Origin: Ktedonobacterales bacterium
Lineage (GTDB): Bacteria > Chloroflexota > Ktedonobacteria > Ktedonobacterales > JADMIN01
Direction: 5' to 3'
Length of the DNA stretch: 10,020 bases
Assembly: GCA_025928125.1 (NCBI GenBank)
Contig: JAICKD010000062.1
Coordinates: 1-10,020, forward strand
Positions 1 to 5,857 of this stretch are shown here, one piece after another; position 1 is the stretch's first letter; each line of letters opens with the position of its first letter. The notes under the pieces were generated by a model. That model did not search any database, was not told where the DNA came from, and saw only the letters and a list, made by a program, of their open reading frames with translations. Position numbers and translations under genes: made by a program.

Positions 1-653
1 CCCTCATGCTCGGCAAAGAGCACTTGCAACGTGCCATCAGCGCCGAAACGGTCCCAAAGGCCGTGAAAGAAGGCGCGTGGCTGTGCTGGCATGCCGTGTT
101 TGCCCGAGCGCGTGCCGACGTGCAACCGGTGGTATATATCCATGTCTTCGCGCTGCTGGGCGAAGCGGATGGTGACATCCATCTTGCGCGACTTCTTCAC
201 CTGACGCTGCACGGGTTTCTGCACCCCCGACCAGATGCTCGCTTCACCAGCTGCCAGCGGCAGCCGCCAGCTGACATAGTTGTCGGCGGCGATGAAATCG
301 TCGCGCCCGTCGAGCAGCGCCGACGAGCCTGTGCGCATCTCGACATAGCGCGCGCGATGCCGTTTTCCGAGCTCAACGGCTTGATCAACTAACTGGTGAG
401 CGGTCGCGCTGTCGGCGGCAACCATCGGGCAAATATCGGAAAATGGGAGGGAGACGATCCGACGCCCGGTGAGGGGGCTACTCAGGGCGCACACGGGCAG
501 ATAGCCCCGTAGCGCGCCATTGCTCCCACGTACCTCCAGCCGCGTTACGGTGTAACCATAGATTGACTGGATCAGGTCCAGCCAGCGCTCGTCAGTATAG
601 AACCCAGTGCCGCTCGGAGCGTGAGCAGACAGAGGCTGGCTGATCCCCTGCAC
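1..653 (-). CDS. FemAB/GNAT-like acyltransferase, N-terminal part (runs off left edge)
   Basis: An uninterrupted minus-strand frame runs from position 653 to the edge, giving 217 residues without a stop; the C-terminus is missing. It resembles FemAB-related acyltransferases (BioF2-like GNAT fold). The supporting features are the segment around residues 50-79 (GYLPV, SPLTGRRIVSLPFSD, CPMV) and the basic stretch around residues 144-156 (VQKPVQRQVKKSRK). A conserved region follows at 174-200 (YHRLHVGTRSGKHGMP, then QPRAFFHGLWDRF). Family members transfer an aminoacyl or acyl group to cell-wall or polysaccharide precursors in the cytoplasm; the actual substrate cannot be read here. There is no ATG start. 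I chose GTG at 653-651, with GGAGG five bases upstream. A TTG at 665-663, with AGGAGG seven bases upstream, is equally plausible and adds four residues. It lies about 50 bp after the oxidoreductase stop and is probably cotranscribed with it. The family call is fairly sure; the role in surface-sugar modification is inferred from the neighbours. Confidence 0.8.
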   Translation of the reverse strand, partial: MQGISQPLSAHAPSGTGFYTDERWLDLIQSIYGYTVTRLEVRGSNGALRGYLPVCALSSPLTGRRIVSLPFSDICPMVAADSATAHQLVDQAVELGKRHRARYVEMRTGSSALLDGRDDFIAADNYVSWRLPLAAGEASIWSGVQKPVQRQVKKSRKMDVTIRFAQQREDMDIYHRLHVGTRSGKHGMPAQPRAFFHGLWDRFGADGTLQVLFAEHE

Positions 654-704
654 AGAAACCTCCAAAACCGTGCCTCCTGCGCTTGCGACTACTCGTACAG
701 CGAG

Positions 705-1694
705 TTACGCGATTTGCTGCCGTCCGCGGAGCGATGCCTGAGCTGCGGTAAGCAATCGCACGACCTCAAGCCCGATGCGACCGTTGGCCTCAGGCTGTTC
801 GCCAGTGCGAATCGAGCGCGCGAAGTCTTCGCACTCGAGGCGCAGCGGTTCCATCCACTCGATGTGGGGGATCGTGATCGCCCCATGGCGGTACGAGACG
901 ATGGGATCAACGCCGCGGTCAGCGCCTTTATTGAAAATCTTGAGCATCTCGGCGGGGTTGGTATCGTCATATATCGCCATGCGCTTGTCGCCGATTACCG
1001 TCACCCGCCGCACTTTGTCTGGGTGCAGCCAGCTGACATGGATATGTGCGGTTGTGCCACTGTCATATTCGAGATTCAAGTGGGCAACGTCGTAAATGGA
1101 GGGGTGCAGATGCGCATGCGCGTGGGCTTCGATCCGCGTCGGCGCTTTACCCAACAAGGACAGCAAGATGGAGGCGTCATGCGGAGCGAGATCCCAGATG
1201 ACATCGATATCGCTGCGGAACAGCCCGAGATTGAGTCGCTCAATTTCGACGCAGTAGATCTCGCCAAGTTCGCCGTCCTGAATCAACTGACGTAGCTCCT
1301 TGACGGCCGGACTGTACTGGAAAGTATGGCCCACCATCAGGATCAGGTTTTCCTGCTCTGCCAGCGAGATGAGCTCTTCCGCCTCGGCGACGCATGCTGT
1401 CAGGGGCTTTTCCACGAGCACATGTTTGCCATGGAGCAGCGCCTGCTTCGCCAACTCGAAGTGAGTGGAAACCGGGGTGGCGATAACGACGGCGTCGACG
1501 TTCGAGGTGAAGACATCGTCGATCCGGTCGGTGATCGTAATCCAGGGGCGCTCGCCTTTCGCCTTTTTCAAAGCCAGCGGATTCAGATCGGCGACGATCT
1601 CCAGCGACGCCTGGGGGAGTGATTCGAGATTGCGCGCGAGCTTTGGACCCCAATATCCCAGGCCAATCAATCCGAATCGCAATTGCTGCATCAT
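705..1694 (-). CDS. Gfo/Idh/MocA family NAD(P)-dependent sugar oxidoreductase
   Basis: This 329-residue protein has the usual length for the family. An N-terminal Rossmann fold carries the dinucleotide-binding motif GLGYWG (residues 11-16). The hallmark EKP (95-97) supplies the likely catalytic lysine K96, and GHTFQYSP (122-129) and DLAPHD (168-173, with H172 as candidate catalytic histidine) complete the active-site signature. The C-terminal half is the mixed alpha/beta substrate-binding domain. Such enzymes oxidise or reduce hydroxyl/keto groups on sugars, often nucleotide sugars. Next to a DegT-type aminotransferase, a plausible role is making the 3-keto-sugar that the aminotransferase then aminates, as in WbpB/WbpE-type pathways, but the substrate is not determined. 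ATG at 1694 is followed directly by a second ATG at 1691; the upstream GAGG is rather far away, so either may start. It lies 85 bp after the aminotransferase and about 50 bp before the FemAB-like gene, on the same strand. Confidence 0.92.
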   Translation of the reverse strand: MMQQLRFGLIGLGYWGPKLARNLESLPQASLEIVADLNPLALKKAKGERPWITITDRIDDVFTSNVDAVVIATPVSTHFELAKQALLHGKHVLVEKPLTACVAEAEELISLAEQENLILMVGHTFQYSPAVKELRQLIQDGELGEIYCVEIERLNLGLFRSDIDVIWDLAPHDASILLSLLGKAPTRIEAHAHAHLHPSIYDVAHLNLEYDSGTTAHIHVSWLHPDKVRRVTVIGDKRMAIYDDTNPAEMLKIFNKGADRGVDPIVSYRHGAITIPHIEWMEPLRLECEDFARSIRTGEQPEANGRIGLEVVRLLTAAQASLRGRQQIA

Positions 1695-1779
1695 CTAAGC
1701 ACCATCCTCATTCACTCATTCGGCCTGTTTCGCCGAGATCGTCATCGCCGCCGTATCGCATTGCGGTCTTTTCGCATCA

Positions 1780-2895
1780 TCAATGGGTCGGTGTTGGGGT
1801 CAACACATCAACCAGGGCGTCGCACACCTGCTGGATCTGCTCGTTGGTCAGTTCCGCGTACATAGGAAGGGAGAGAATGCGCTCGGCGGCTGCCTCGGTG
1901 ACTGGGAGCGGACCAGCCTTGAATCCGTACTTCTGGCAGGCGGGCTGAAGATGGAGCGGGATCGGATAATGGACGCCGGTCAGAATGCCACGCTCGTTGA
2001 GCAGATTGCGCACGCGATCGCGGTTTGGTACCTCGATGACATACACATAAAAGGCGTGTTGCGCCCATGACTCCGTCTCCGGTGTCGATGCGACAACGTC
2101 GGCCAGTTTCTCGGTGTAGGACGCCGCATGTTCCCGCCGCGTCTCATTCCAGTGATCCAGGTGCGGGAGTTTGATCCGTAGGACCGCCGCCTGTATCTCG
2201 TCCATGCGCCAGTTGGCGCCCATGACCTCATGCTCGTAGCGGACACGCGAACCGTGATCGCGCACCACGCGCATCCGCTCAGCCAGGTCAGGGTCGTTGG
2301 TGACGCAGACGCCAGCCTCGCCATACGCGCCGAGAGTCTTGCTGCAATACAGGCTGAAGCAGCCAATATCGCCGATGCCACCGATGGGACGTCCCTTGTA
2401 GGTAGCGCCGTGCGCCTGTGATGCGTCCTCGATGACGCGCAGCCCATGCTTGCGGGCGATTTCGAGGATTGGGTCCATGTCAGCAGGATGCCCAAAGAGG
2501 TGTACCGGCATGATGGCCCGTGTCTTCGGGGTTATGACGCGCTCGATCTCACGCCAATCCATGGTATAGGTATCGGGGTCGATATCGACAAAAACGGGGG
2601 TTGCCCCTACCATTGCGATGGCTTCGACGGTGGCGATGAAGGTATTGGCCACCGTAATGATTTCATCACCCGGCCCAATCTCGCACGCGCGTAGCGCCAA
2701 CGCGAGCGCGTCGGTACCATTGGAGACACTCACGCTGTCGAGACTTTCGCAATACTGGGCGAACTCGCGCTCGAACGTCAGTTGCTCTGGACCAAGGTAA
2801 AGTGACATCCCATCGAGCACTCGCTCAATGGCCGCGAGTACCGCGGGCTTGATGGTCTGATATTGCGCTTTGAGATCAACTAGTGGAACCGCCAT
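1780..2895 (-). CDS. DegT/DnrJ/EryC1/StrS family PLP-dependent sugar aminotransferase
   Basis: This is a 371-residue protein of normal family length. The order of motifs is that of sugar aminotransferases: SNGTDAL (58-64) at the cofactor phosphate, VANTFIATVEA (82-92), MPVHLFGHPADMDPI (129-143), EDASQAHGA (156-164) with D157 for the pyridine nitrogen, and CFSLYCSKTLGAYGEAG (179-195) with K186 as the PLP Schiff-base lysine. MDEIQAAVLRIKL (231-243) and GVHYPIPLHLQP (307-318) follow. It transfers an amino group, usually from glutamate, to a keto nucleotide sugar in the cytoplasm; which sugar is not known. I start at ATG 2895, giving MAVPLVDLKAQY, the classical N-terminus of this family. The frame stays open to an ATG at 2973, but the 26 extra residues are unlike the family and pass through an inverted repeat. 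It is the first gene of the minus-strand block, with a weak GGGGG upstream. Confidence 0.93.
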   Translation of the reverse strand: MAVPLVDLKAQYQTIKPAVLAAIERVLDGMSLYLGPEQLTFEREFAQYCESLDSVSVSNGTDALALALRACEIGPGDEIITVANTFIATVEAIAMVGATPVFVDIDPDTYTMDWREIERVITPKTRAIMPVHLFGHPADMDPILEIARKHGLRVIEDASQAHGATYKGRPIGGIGDIGCFSLYCSKTLGAYGEAGVCVTNDPDLAERMRVVRDHGSRVRYEHEVMGANWRMDEIQAAVLRIKLPHLDHWNETRREHAASYTEKLADVVASTPETESWAQHAFYVYVIEVPNRDRVRNLLNERGILTGVHYPIPLHLQPACQKYGFKAGPLPVTEAAAERILSLPMYAELTNEQIQQVCDALVDVLTPTPTH

Positions 2896-2939
2896 GCGTT
2901 GCAACCCCCAATTCACCACATCACACTTTTTCGAGACGA

Positions 2940-2978
2940 CGTAGATGCATGGAGGTGGTGGAGTGCCATGCATCTACG
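2940..2978. repeat. Perfect 13-bp inverted repeat (operator or 5' leader hairpin)
   Basis: Left arm CGTAGATGCATGG (2940-2952) and right arm CCATGCATCTACG (2966-2978) are exact reverse complements separated by 13 bases. Each arm contains the palindrome ATGCAT. The repeat ends 44 bp upstream of the aminotransferase start and would form a strong stem-loop in that gene's leader RNA. No T-run follows on either strand, so it does not look like an intrinsic terminator. It could be a protein-binding site or an mRNA-stabilising hairpin. Confidence 0.75.
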
Positions 2979-3192
2979 CCGTTCTCCACTAGGCTACCGT
3001 AAGGCCAAGCGCATGTGGGTACTTGGCGCTGTGCAATTGTGGTAACCCTCACAACCAGCCTGTGCAGGAACGCTTACCGTGTCATATGGCTGGTGTTATG
3101 CCCTCTACTCCTCAGCCGAACGAGCACACAAATCACCACCCTGTGCATACACGTTCTTCACCCCAGGCGTGCAGACTGAATTGTGTATGAAC

Positions 3193-3210
3193 CGTGATGG
3201 GAACGTGATG
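3193..3210 (+). repeat. Tandem CGTGATG direct repeat upstream of the sugar transferase
   Basis: CGTGATG occurs at 3193-3199 and again at 3204-3210, an 11-base period that puts both copies on the same DNA face. It lies 27 bp before the sugar transferase start. It could be a pair of activator half-sites, but a 7-base repeat may be chance. Confidence 0.2.
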
Positions 3211-3237
3211 TGAGGGTGCGGACAACGGAGGGTTGCT

Positions 3238-3915
3238 ATGGTCGCCCAGGAAGTTTTGGTCAGAGATGACATTCGCATTGAGGGACGCTATCTGCGCCTC
3301 AAGCGCGCAACGGATGTCGTGCTCACAGTAATCGCGCTGATCCCTATTAGCGTGGTCATGCTCGTGACGGCGATTATCATCCGCCTTGACTCACCTGGCC
3401 CGGCGATCTACAGACAAACACGTTATGGGGTCAACGGCACGAAATTTGCGTTTTACAAGTTCCGGTCAATGTACCAGAACGTCGCCAGCGATGTGCATGA
3501 AAAAGCTACTGCTACCTTTATGGATGGATCAGGCGAGCTCAATCGTGATGATAAGAACATGCCATATAAGCTGGGTGACGACTCACGAGTTACACGGGTG
3601 GGCAGGTTCATACGCAAAACAAGTATTGACGAACTACCCCAATTGTGGAATATATTGAAGGGCGATATGTCAATCGTCGGCCCTCGTCCTCCGGTTGAGT
3701 ACGAGATCAGGCGCTACAGTGCGCGACATTTCCTACGCCTGGCTGGCAAACCCGGCCTGACGGGTACTTGGCAAGTATTTGGACGCGGCCGGGTGACCTT
3801 CGAGGAGATGATTGACCAAGACATCAATTACCTTGAGACGCAGTCGCTGGTATACGACTTCAAGCTGATGGTCCTGACCGTCCCGGTCATGCTTACAGGC
3901 AAAGGCGGGGCGTGA
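3238..3915 (+). CDS. Short-form polyprenyl-phosphate sugar-1-phosphate transferase (WcaJ/RfbP-type initiating glycosyltransferase)
   Basis: This 225-residue protein covers just the bacterial sugar transferase domain, without the large N-terminal membrane region of WcaJ-like proteins. One hydrophobic segment (about 26-48) is followed by DSPGP (51-55), YKFRSM (73-78), DELPQLWNIL (131-140) and GDMSIVGPRPP (142-152). KPGLTGTWQVFGRG (171-184) and the family-typical end (VYDFKLMVL, 205-213) complete the domain. Enzymes of this type move a sugar-1-phosphate from a nucleotide sugar to undecaprenyl phosphate at the inner membrane face, the first step in building a polysaccharide repeat. The sugar donor cannot be told. 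ATG 3238 has GGAGG six bases upstream. It is transcribed away from the amino-sugar genes and appears to stand alone, since 530 bp of non-coding DNA follow. By eye the base composition is less GC-rich than the cox genes, which may indicate a different history. Confidence 0.92.
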   Translation: MVAQEVLVRDDIRIEGRYLRLKRATDVVLTVIALIPISVVMLVTAIIIRLDSPGPAIYRQTRYGVNGTKFAFYKFRSMYQNVASDVHEKATATFMDGSGELNRDDKNMPYKLGDDSRVTRVGRFIRKTSIDELPQLWNILKGDMSIVGPRPPVEYEIRRYSARHFLRLAGKPGLTGTWQVFGRGRVTFEEMIDQDINYLETQSLVYDFKLMVLTVPVMLTGKGGA

Positions 3916-4125
3916 AAGCGTGTTTTTCCCGGTTGATGAACCGTCGTGCGTGTAGTTCATGTCCCTCGTAGATCCTTGACCGATGATTCTCCGCTCGGAA
4001 GCAACATCCGGCTCTCCACCGTGTATGAGCTGGAAGCTGAACCAGATACGCAAACAGGACTAATTTGTGTGAAGTCCGTCGCATACAGTTCCCAGTGTGT
4101 GGCTATGTGGGCGCTTGTCCGTTAT

Positions 4126-4209
4126 AACATAGTGGATGAGGAAATGTGCCTGCCCTAGGTTCTTCCCCCAACGTCACCGGTGTCGATGTCCTCGGTGAGA
4201 CACTATGTT
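4126..4209. repeat. 9-bp inverted repeat, arms 66 bp apart
   Basis: AACATAGTG (4126-4134) and CACTATGTT (4201-4209) are exact reverse complements. The DNA between them contains no gene and no further long pairing that I can see. The role is unknown; chance occurrence is possible at this length and spacing. Confidence 0.35.
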
Positions 4210-4233
4210 GTGCGGTGGGTTCTAGAATCGCCC

Positions 4234-4365
4234 TCAGATGCCAGACGCAACGCCGCTTCCTGGAATCAGCATCAGCTCTTGCATTCCCGCGGGAGCATTG
4301 AGCACGTTTTCCCATTCACCTTCGACATTCCAGCGCACCCTGGGCAACTCGCTCCATGACGTTGT
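4234..4365 (-). pseudogene. Possible decayed gene remnant, C-terminal-like fragment
   Basis: On the minus strand, a frame open from 4365 to a TGA at 4236-4234 encodes 43 residues with protein-like composition, including RWNVEGEWENVLNAPAG and MQELMLIPGSGVASGI. Directly upstream in the same frame, past one TAG (4368-4366), the reading continues with sensible residues (TYILFSEGFHA). This would fit a coding sequence broken by a stop. There is no good start with a ribosome site. I do not recognise the family, and a chance open stretch remains quite possible. Confidence 0.2.
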
Positions 4366-4446
4366 CTAGGCATGGAAGCCTTCCGAGAACAGGATGTACG
4401 TCCATGAAGTATAGCTAGTTAGCAAGCGACCGCAGTGGAGGGTGAG

Positions 4447-5250
4447 ATGAAGCTGTTGGTGGTGGACAGCGATCGCGACATGGTTGAGATGGTAACAGGC
4501 TGGTTACGAACTCGTGGTTACGAAGTTCACCATGCCTTTACCCACGAGCGTGCAAGACAAGTTTGGCTTGACAAGCGACCAGATGTTGTCATTATTGACC
4601 CAGAGAATCACGGTAACGATCCGCTAGCCATGTGTCGTGAGATGCGTGATGCACATGATGCGCTTGTGCTCGTGTTTACCACGACAAATGGTGAAGATGC
4701 CGAGTCGGCATACCTCGAAAGTGGGGCGGATAGCTTCCTCGCAAAGCCCTTTCTCCCACGACAATTGCTCGCGCATCTGCGCGCGTTGAGTCGTCGCGTC
4801 CGTTCGACGCTGGTGCGCAATCCGTCAACAATCATTGACGTTGGTCCGCTTCGCGTGGATACCGTCCGGCACGAGGTCGTGCGTGATGGCAAAGTGGTTC
4901 GCCTGACGCCGACAGAGAGCCGATTGTTGCACCTGCTCGCGGCGAATGCCAACGATATCTGTACGCTCGACCAGATCGTGGTGCATGTCTGGGGATTTGG
5001 CGAATCTGGTGACAACTATCTGGTGAAGGCGCACATTCGCCATCTGCGCGAAAAGATCGAGCCCGTGCCTGGTAAGCCCCAGTTCATTCTGACATCGCCT
5101 GGTGTCGGATACATGCTCAAGCGCCATGTTGTCGAGGTGAGTCCATCCGCTGAGGAAGCGCAAATTCTCGAAGAAAGACAAATTCCAGTGGCAAGCTCTG
5201 CGCCTGCCAACCCTGCTCCTTCGCGGGTCATCCCAGGATTTGTGCCGTAG
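4447..5250 (+). CDS. Orphan OmpR/PhoB-type response regulator
   Basis: This 267-residue protein is made of a receiver domain (about 1-115), a winged-helix DNA-binding domain (about 130-226) and a Pro/Ala-rich tail of about 40 residues of unknown role. In the receiver, D51 is the likely phosphoacceptor (VVIIDPENHG), T78/T79 and K100-P101 (FLAKPF) are the conserved switch residues. The acidic pocket reads VVDSD, so Ser8 sits where a second Asp is normal. The DNA-binding half has LTPTESRLLHLLA (153-165), HVWGFG (180-185), the recognition-helix region KAHIRHLREKIEP (194-206) and the wing SPGVGYML (217-224). A GTG at 4435 is in frame, but ATG 4447 with GGAGGG just upstream and the usual MKLLVVD start is preferred. 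No histidine kinase is nearby. It lies between polysaccharide and CO dehydrogenase genes and could act on either or neither; the targets are unknown. Confidence 0.9.
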   Translation: MKLLVVDSDRDMVEMVTGWLRTRGYEVHHAFTHERARQVWLDKRPDVVIIDPENHGNDPLAMCREMRDAHDALVLVFTTTNGEDAESAYLESGADSFLAKPFLPRQLLAHLRALSRRVRSTLVRNPSTIIDVGPLRVDTVRHEVVRDGKVVRLTPTESRLLHLLAANANDICTLDQIVVHVWGFGESGDNYLVKAHIRHLREKIEPVPGKPQFILTSPGVGYMLKRHVVEVSPSAEEAQILEERQIPVASSAPANPAPSRVIPGFVP

Positions 5251-5423
5251 AGACAGACGGCAGATCGCGCATCGCTCGGTGATGGTTACGAATTGCCCCC
5301 TACGTTCTTCACGCGCGTATGGGGCATTGTCATATTCCCGTCACTATGAATTTCTATTGCCCGATTCGGGCCTGCCACACATTTCCCATAGCTTGCTGAG
5401 AAAATGTCGGTTAATGCCGTTTC

Positions 5424-5453
5424 ATGACATAATTGCTACCTGACAGATATAAG
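5424..5453 (+). promoter_or_regulatory. Candidate sigma70-like promoter (distal)
   Basis: ATGACA (5424-5429) and TATAAG (5448-5453) are each one base from the sigma70 consensus hexamers and are separated by 18 bp. The start would be about 400 bp upstream of coxM. The match is by eye only and has no functional support. Confidence 0.25.
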
Positions 5454-5511
5454 TTGCTTGCTCCAGGCAAAGTCGCGTTGAAAAATTGCGGAGCCGTTAT
5501 GCGCTGCTCAT

Positions 5512-5541
5512 TTGACGCGCCAGAACTTCCGAACATATAGT
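5512..5541 (+). promoter_or_regulatory. Candidate sigma70-like promoter for the cox operon
   Basis: TTGACG (5512-5517) and TATAGT (5536-5541) are each one base from consensus, with an 18-bp spacer. Transcription would start near 5548 and give a leader of about 310 bases before coxM. It is the better of the two promoter-like matches in the region. Confidence 0.33.
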
Positions 5542-5632
5542 ATTGGCAAATGGCCTTGCACAATCCTGAGACCCCCGCTCTGGATGTGCGTTCGGCGCAG
5601 GTATATCGTTGCTGGCTCATGCGCGGTCTTTG

Positions 5633-5662
5633 TCACCTACTCCGTAGACAACTCATAGGTGA
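5633..5662. repeat. 7-bp inverted repeat, possible operator in the cox leader
   Basis: TCACCTA (5633-5639) and TAGGTGA (5656-5662) are exact reverse complements. Their centres are 23 bp apart, about two helical turns. The pair lies roughly 195 bp upstream of coxM and downstream of the candidate promoter at 5512-5541. This would fit a dimeric repressor or activator site, but it is short. Confidence 0.25.
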
Positions 5663-5749
5663 TAACGTTGTGTAGCGCAAACCGTGTAGTGCGATGTTGG
5701 GGCTGTATACGCCACCTGGCAAAACGCCTTGCAACCAGTTCGTTGGCAG

Positions 5750-5776
5750 TGCGCATGCGTGTGATTGTTGCGCATG
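5750..5776. repeat. TGCGCATG direct repeat, possible regulator site
   Basis: TGCGCATG occurs at 5750-5757 and 5769-5776, 19 bp apart start to start and about 80 bp before coxM. Each copy contains the palindrome TGCGCA. It could be a binding site for a cox regulator; function is unproven. Confidence 0.25.
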
Positions 5777-5857
5777 AAGTAACGTGTATCTTGTTTGGCT
5801 ATCCAGCGTCCGTTGGCTGCACATAGTGATGTGGCTCGGGCTTAAAGGAGGCTGGCA

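Larger units (their letters stand above)
2896..3237. promoter_or_regulatory. Divergent intergenic region between the aminotransferase block and the sugar transferase
   Basis: No gene is seen in these 342 bp. The region must carry the start signals for both the leftward amino-sugar block and the rightward sugar transferase, so shared regulation is possible. It holds a perfect 13-bp inverted repeat (2940-2978), a 7-base direct repeat one helical turn apart (3193-3210) and a weak TTGTG-N8-CACAA dyad (3037-3054). I could not pick a convincing -35/-10 pair on either strand. Confidence 0.5.
3916..4446. other. Intergenic region with no intact gene
   Basis: The 531 bp between the sugar transferase and the response regulator have frequent stops in all frames, and no frame gives a recognisable intact product. 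I see no clear terminator after the sugar transferase: a 5-bp hairpin at 3930-3943 lacks a T-run. A 9-bp inverted repeat (4126-4134 with 4201-4209) and a minus-strand protein-like remnant (4234-4365) are listed separately. The promoter of the response regulator must lie in the right part, but I could not place it. Confidence 0.6.
5251..5857. promoter_or_regulatory. Long leader region upstream of the cox operon, no gene seen
   Basis: These 607 bp are AT-richer than the flanking genes and contain no convincing coding frame. A GCCCGATTCGGGC palindrome at 5359-5371 has no T-run and is not a clear terminator for the regulator gene. Two sigma70-like candidate promoters, a 7-bp inverted repeat and an 8-bp direct repeat, listed separately, suggest that cox control elements lie here. 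Confidence 0.5.

Noticed and set aside
621..1295. Plus-strand open frame of 224 codons
   Set aside because: It lies antisense inside the Gfo/Idh oxidoreductase, whose motifs are unmistakable. The plus-strand product resembles no family, has no ribosome site and is explained by GC-biased third positions.
2896..2973. Upstream ATG extending the aminotransferase by 26 residues
   Set aside because: The extension lies partly in the inverted repeat, is not family-like (proline run, then mixed residues), and the MAVPLVDLKAQY start at 2895 is the classical N-terminus.
3930..3943. CGGTT-gatg-AACCG hairpin after the sugar transferase, considered as a terminator
   Set aside because: The stem is only 5 bp and no T-run follows on either strand; the T-stretch lies on the wrong side for rightward transcription.
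5359..5371. GCCCGATTCGGGC palindrome after the response regulator, considered as a terminator
   Set aside because: There is no downstream T-tract, the distance from the stop codon is over 100 bp, and the loop is very tight.
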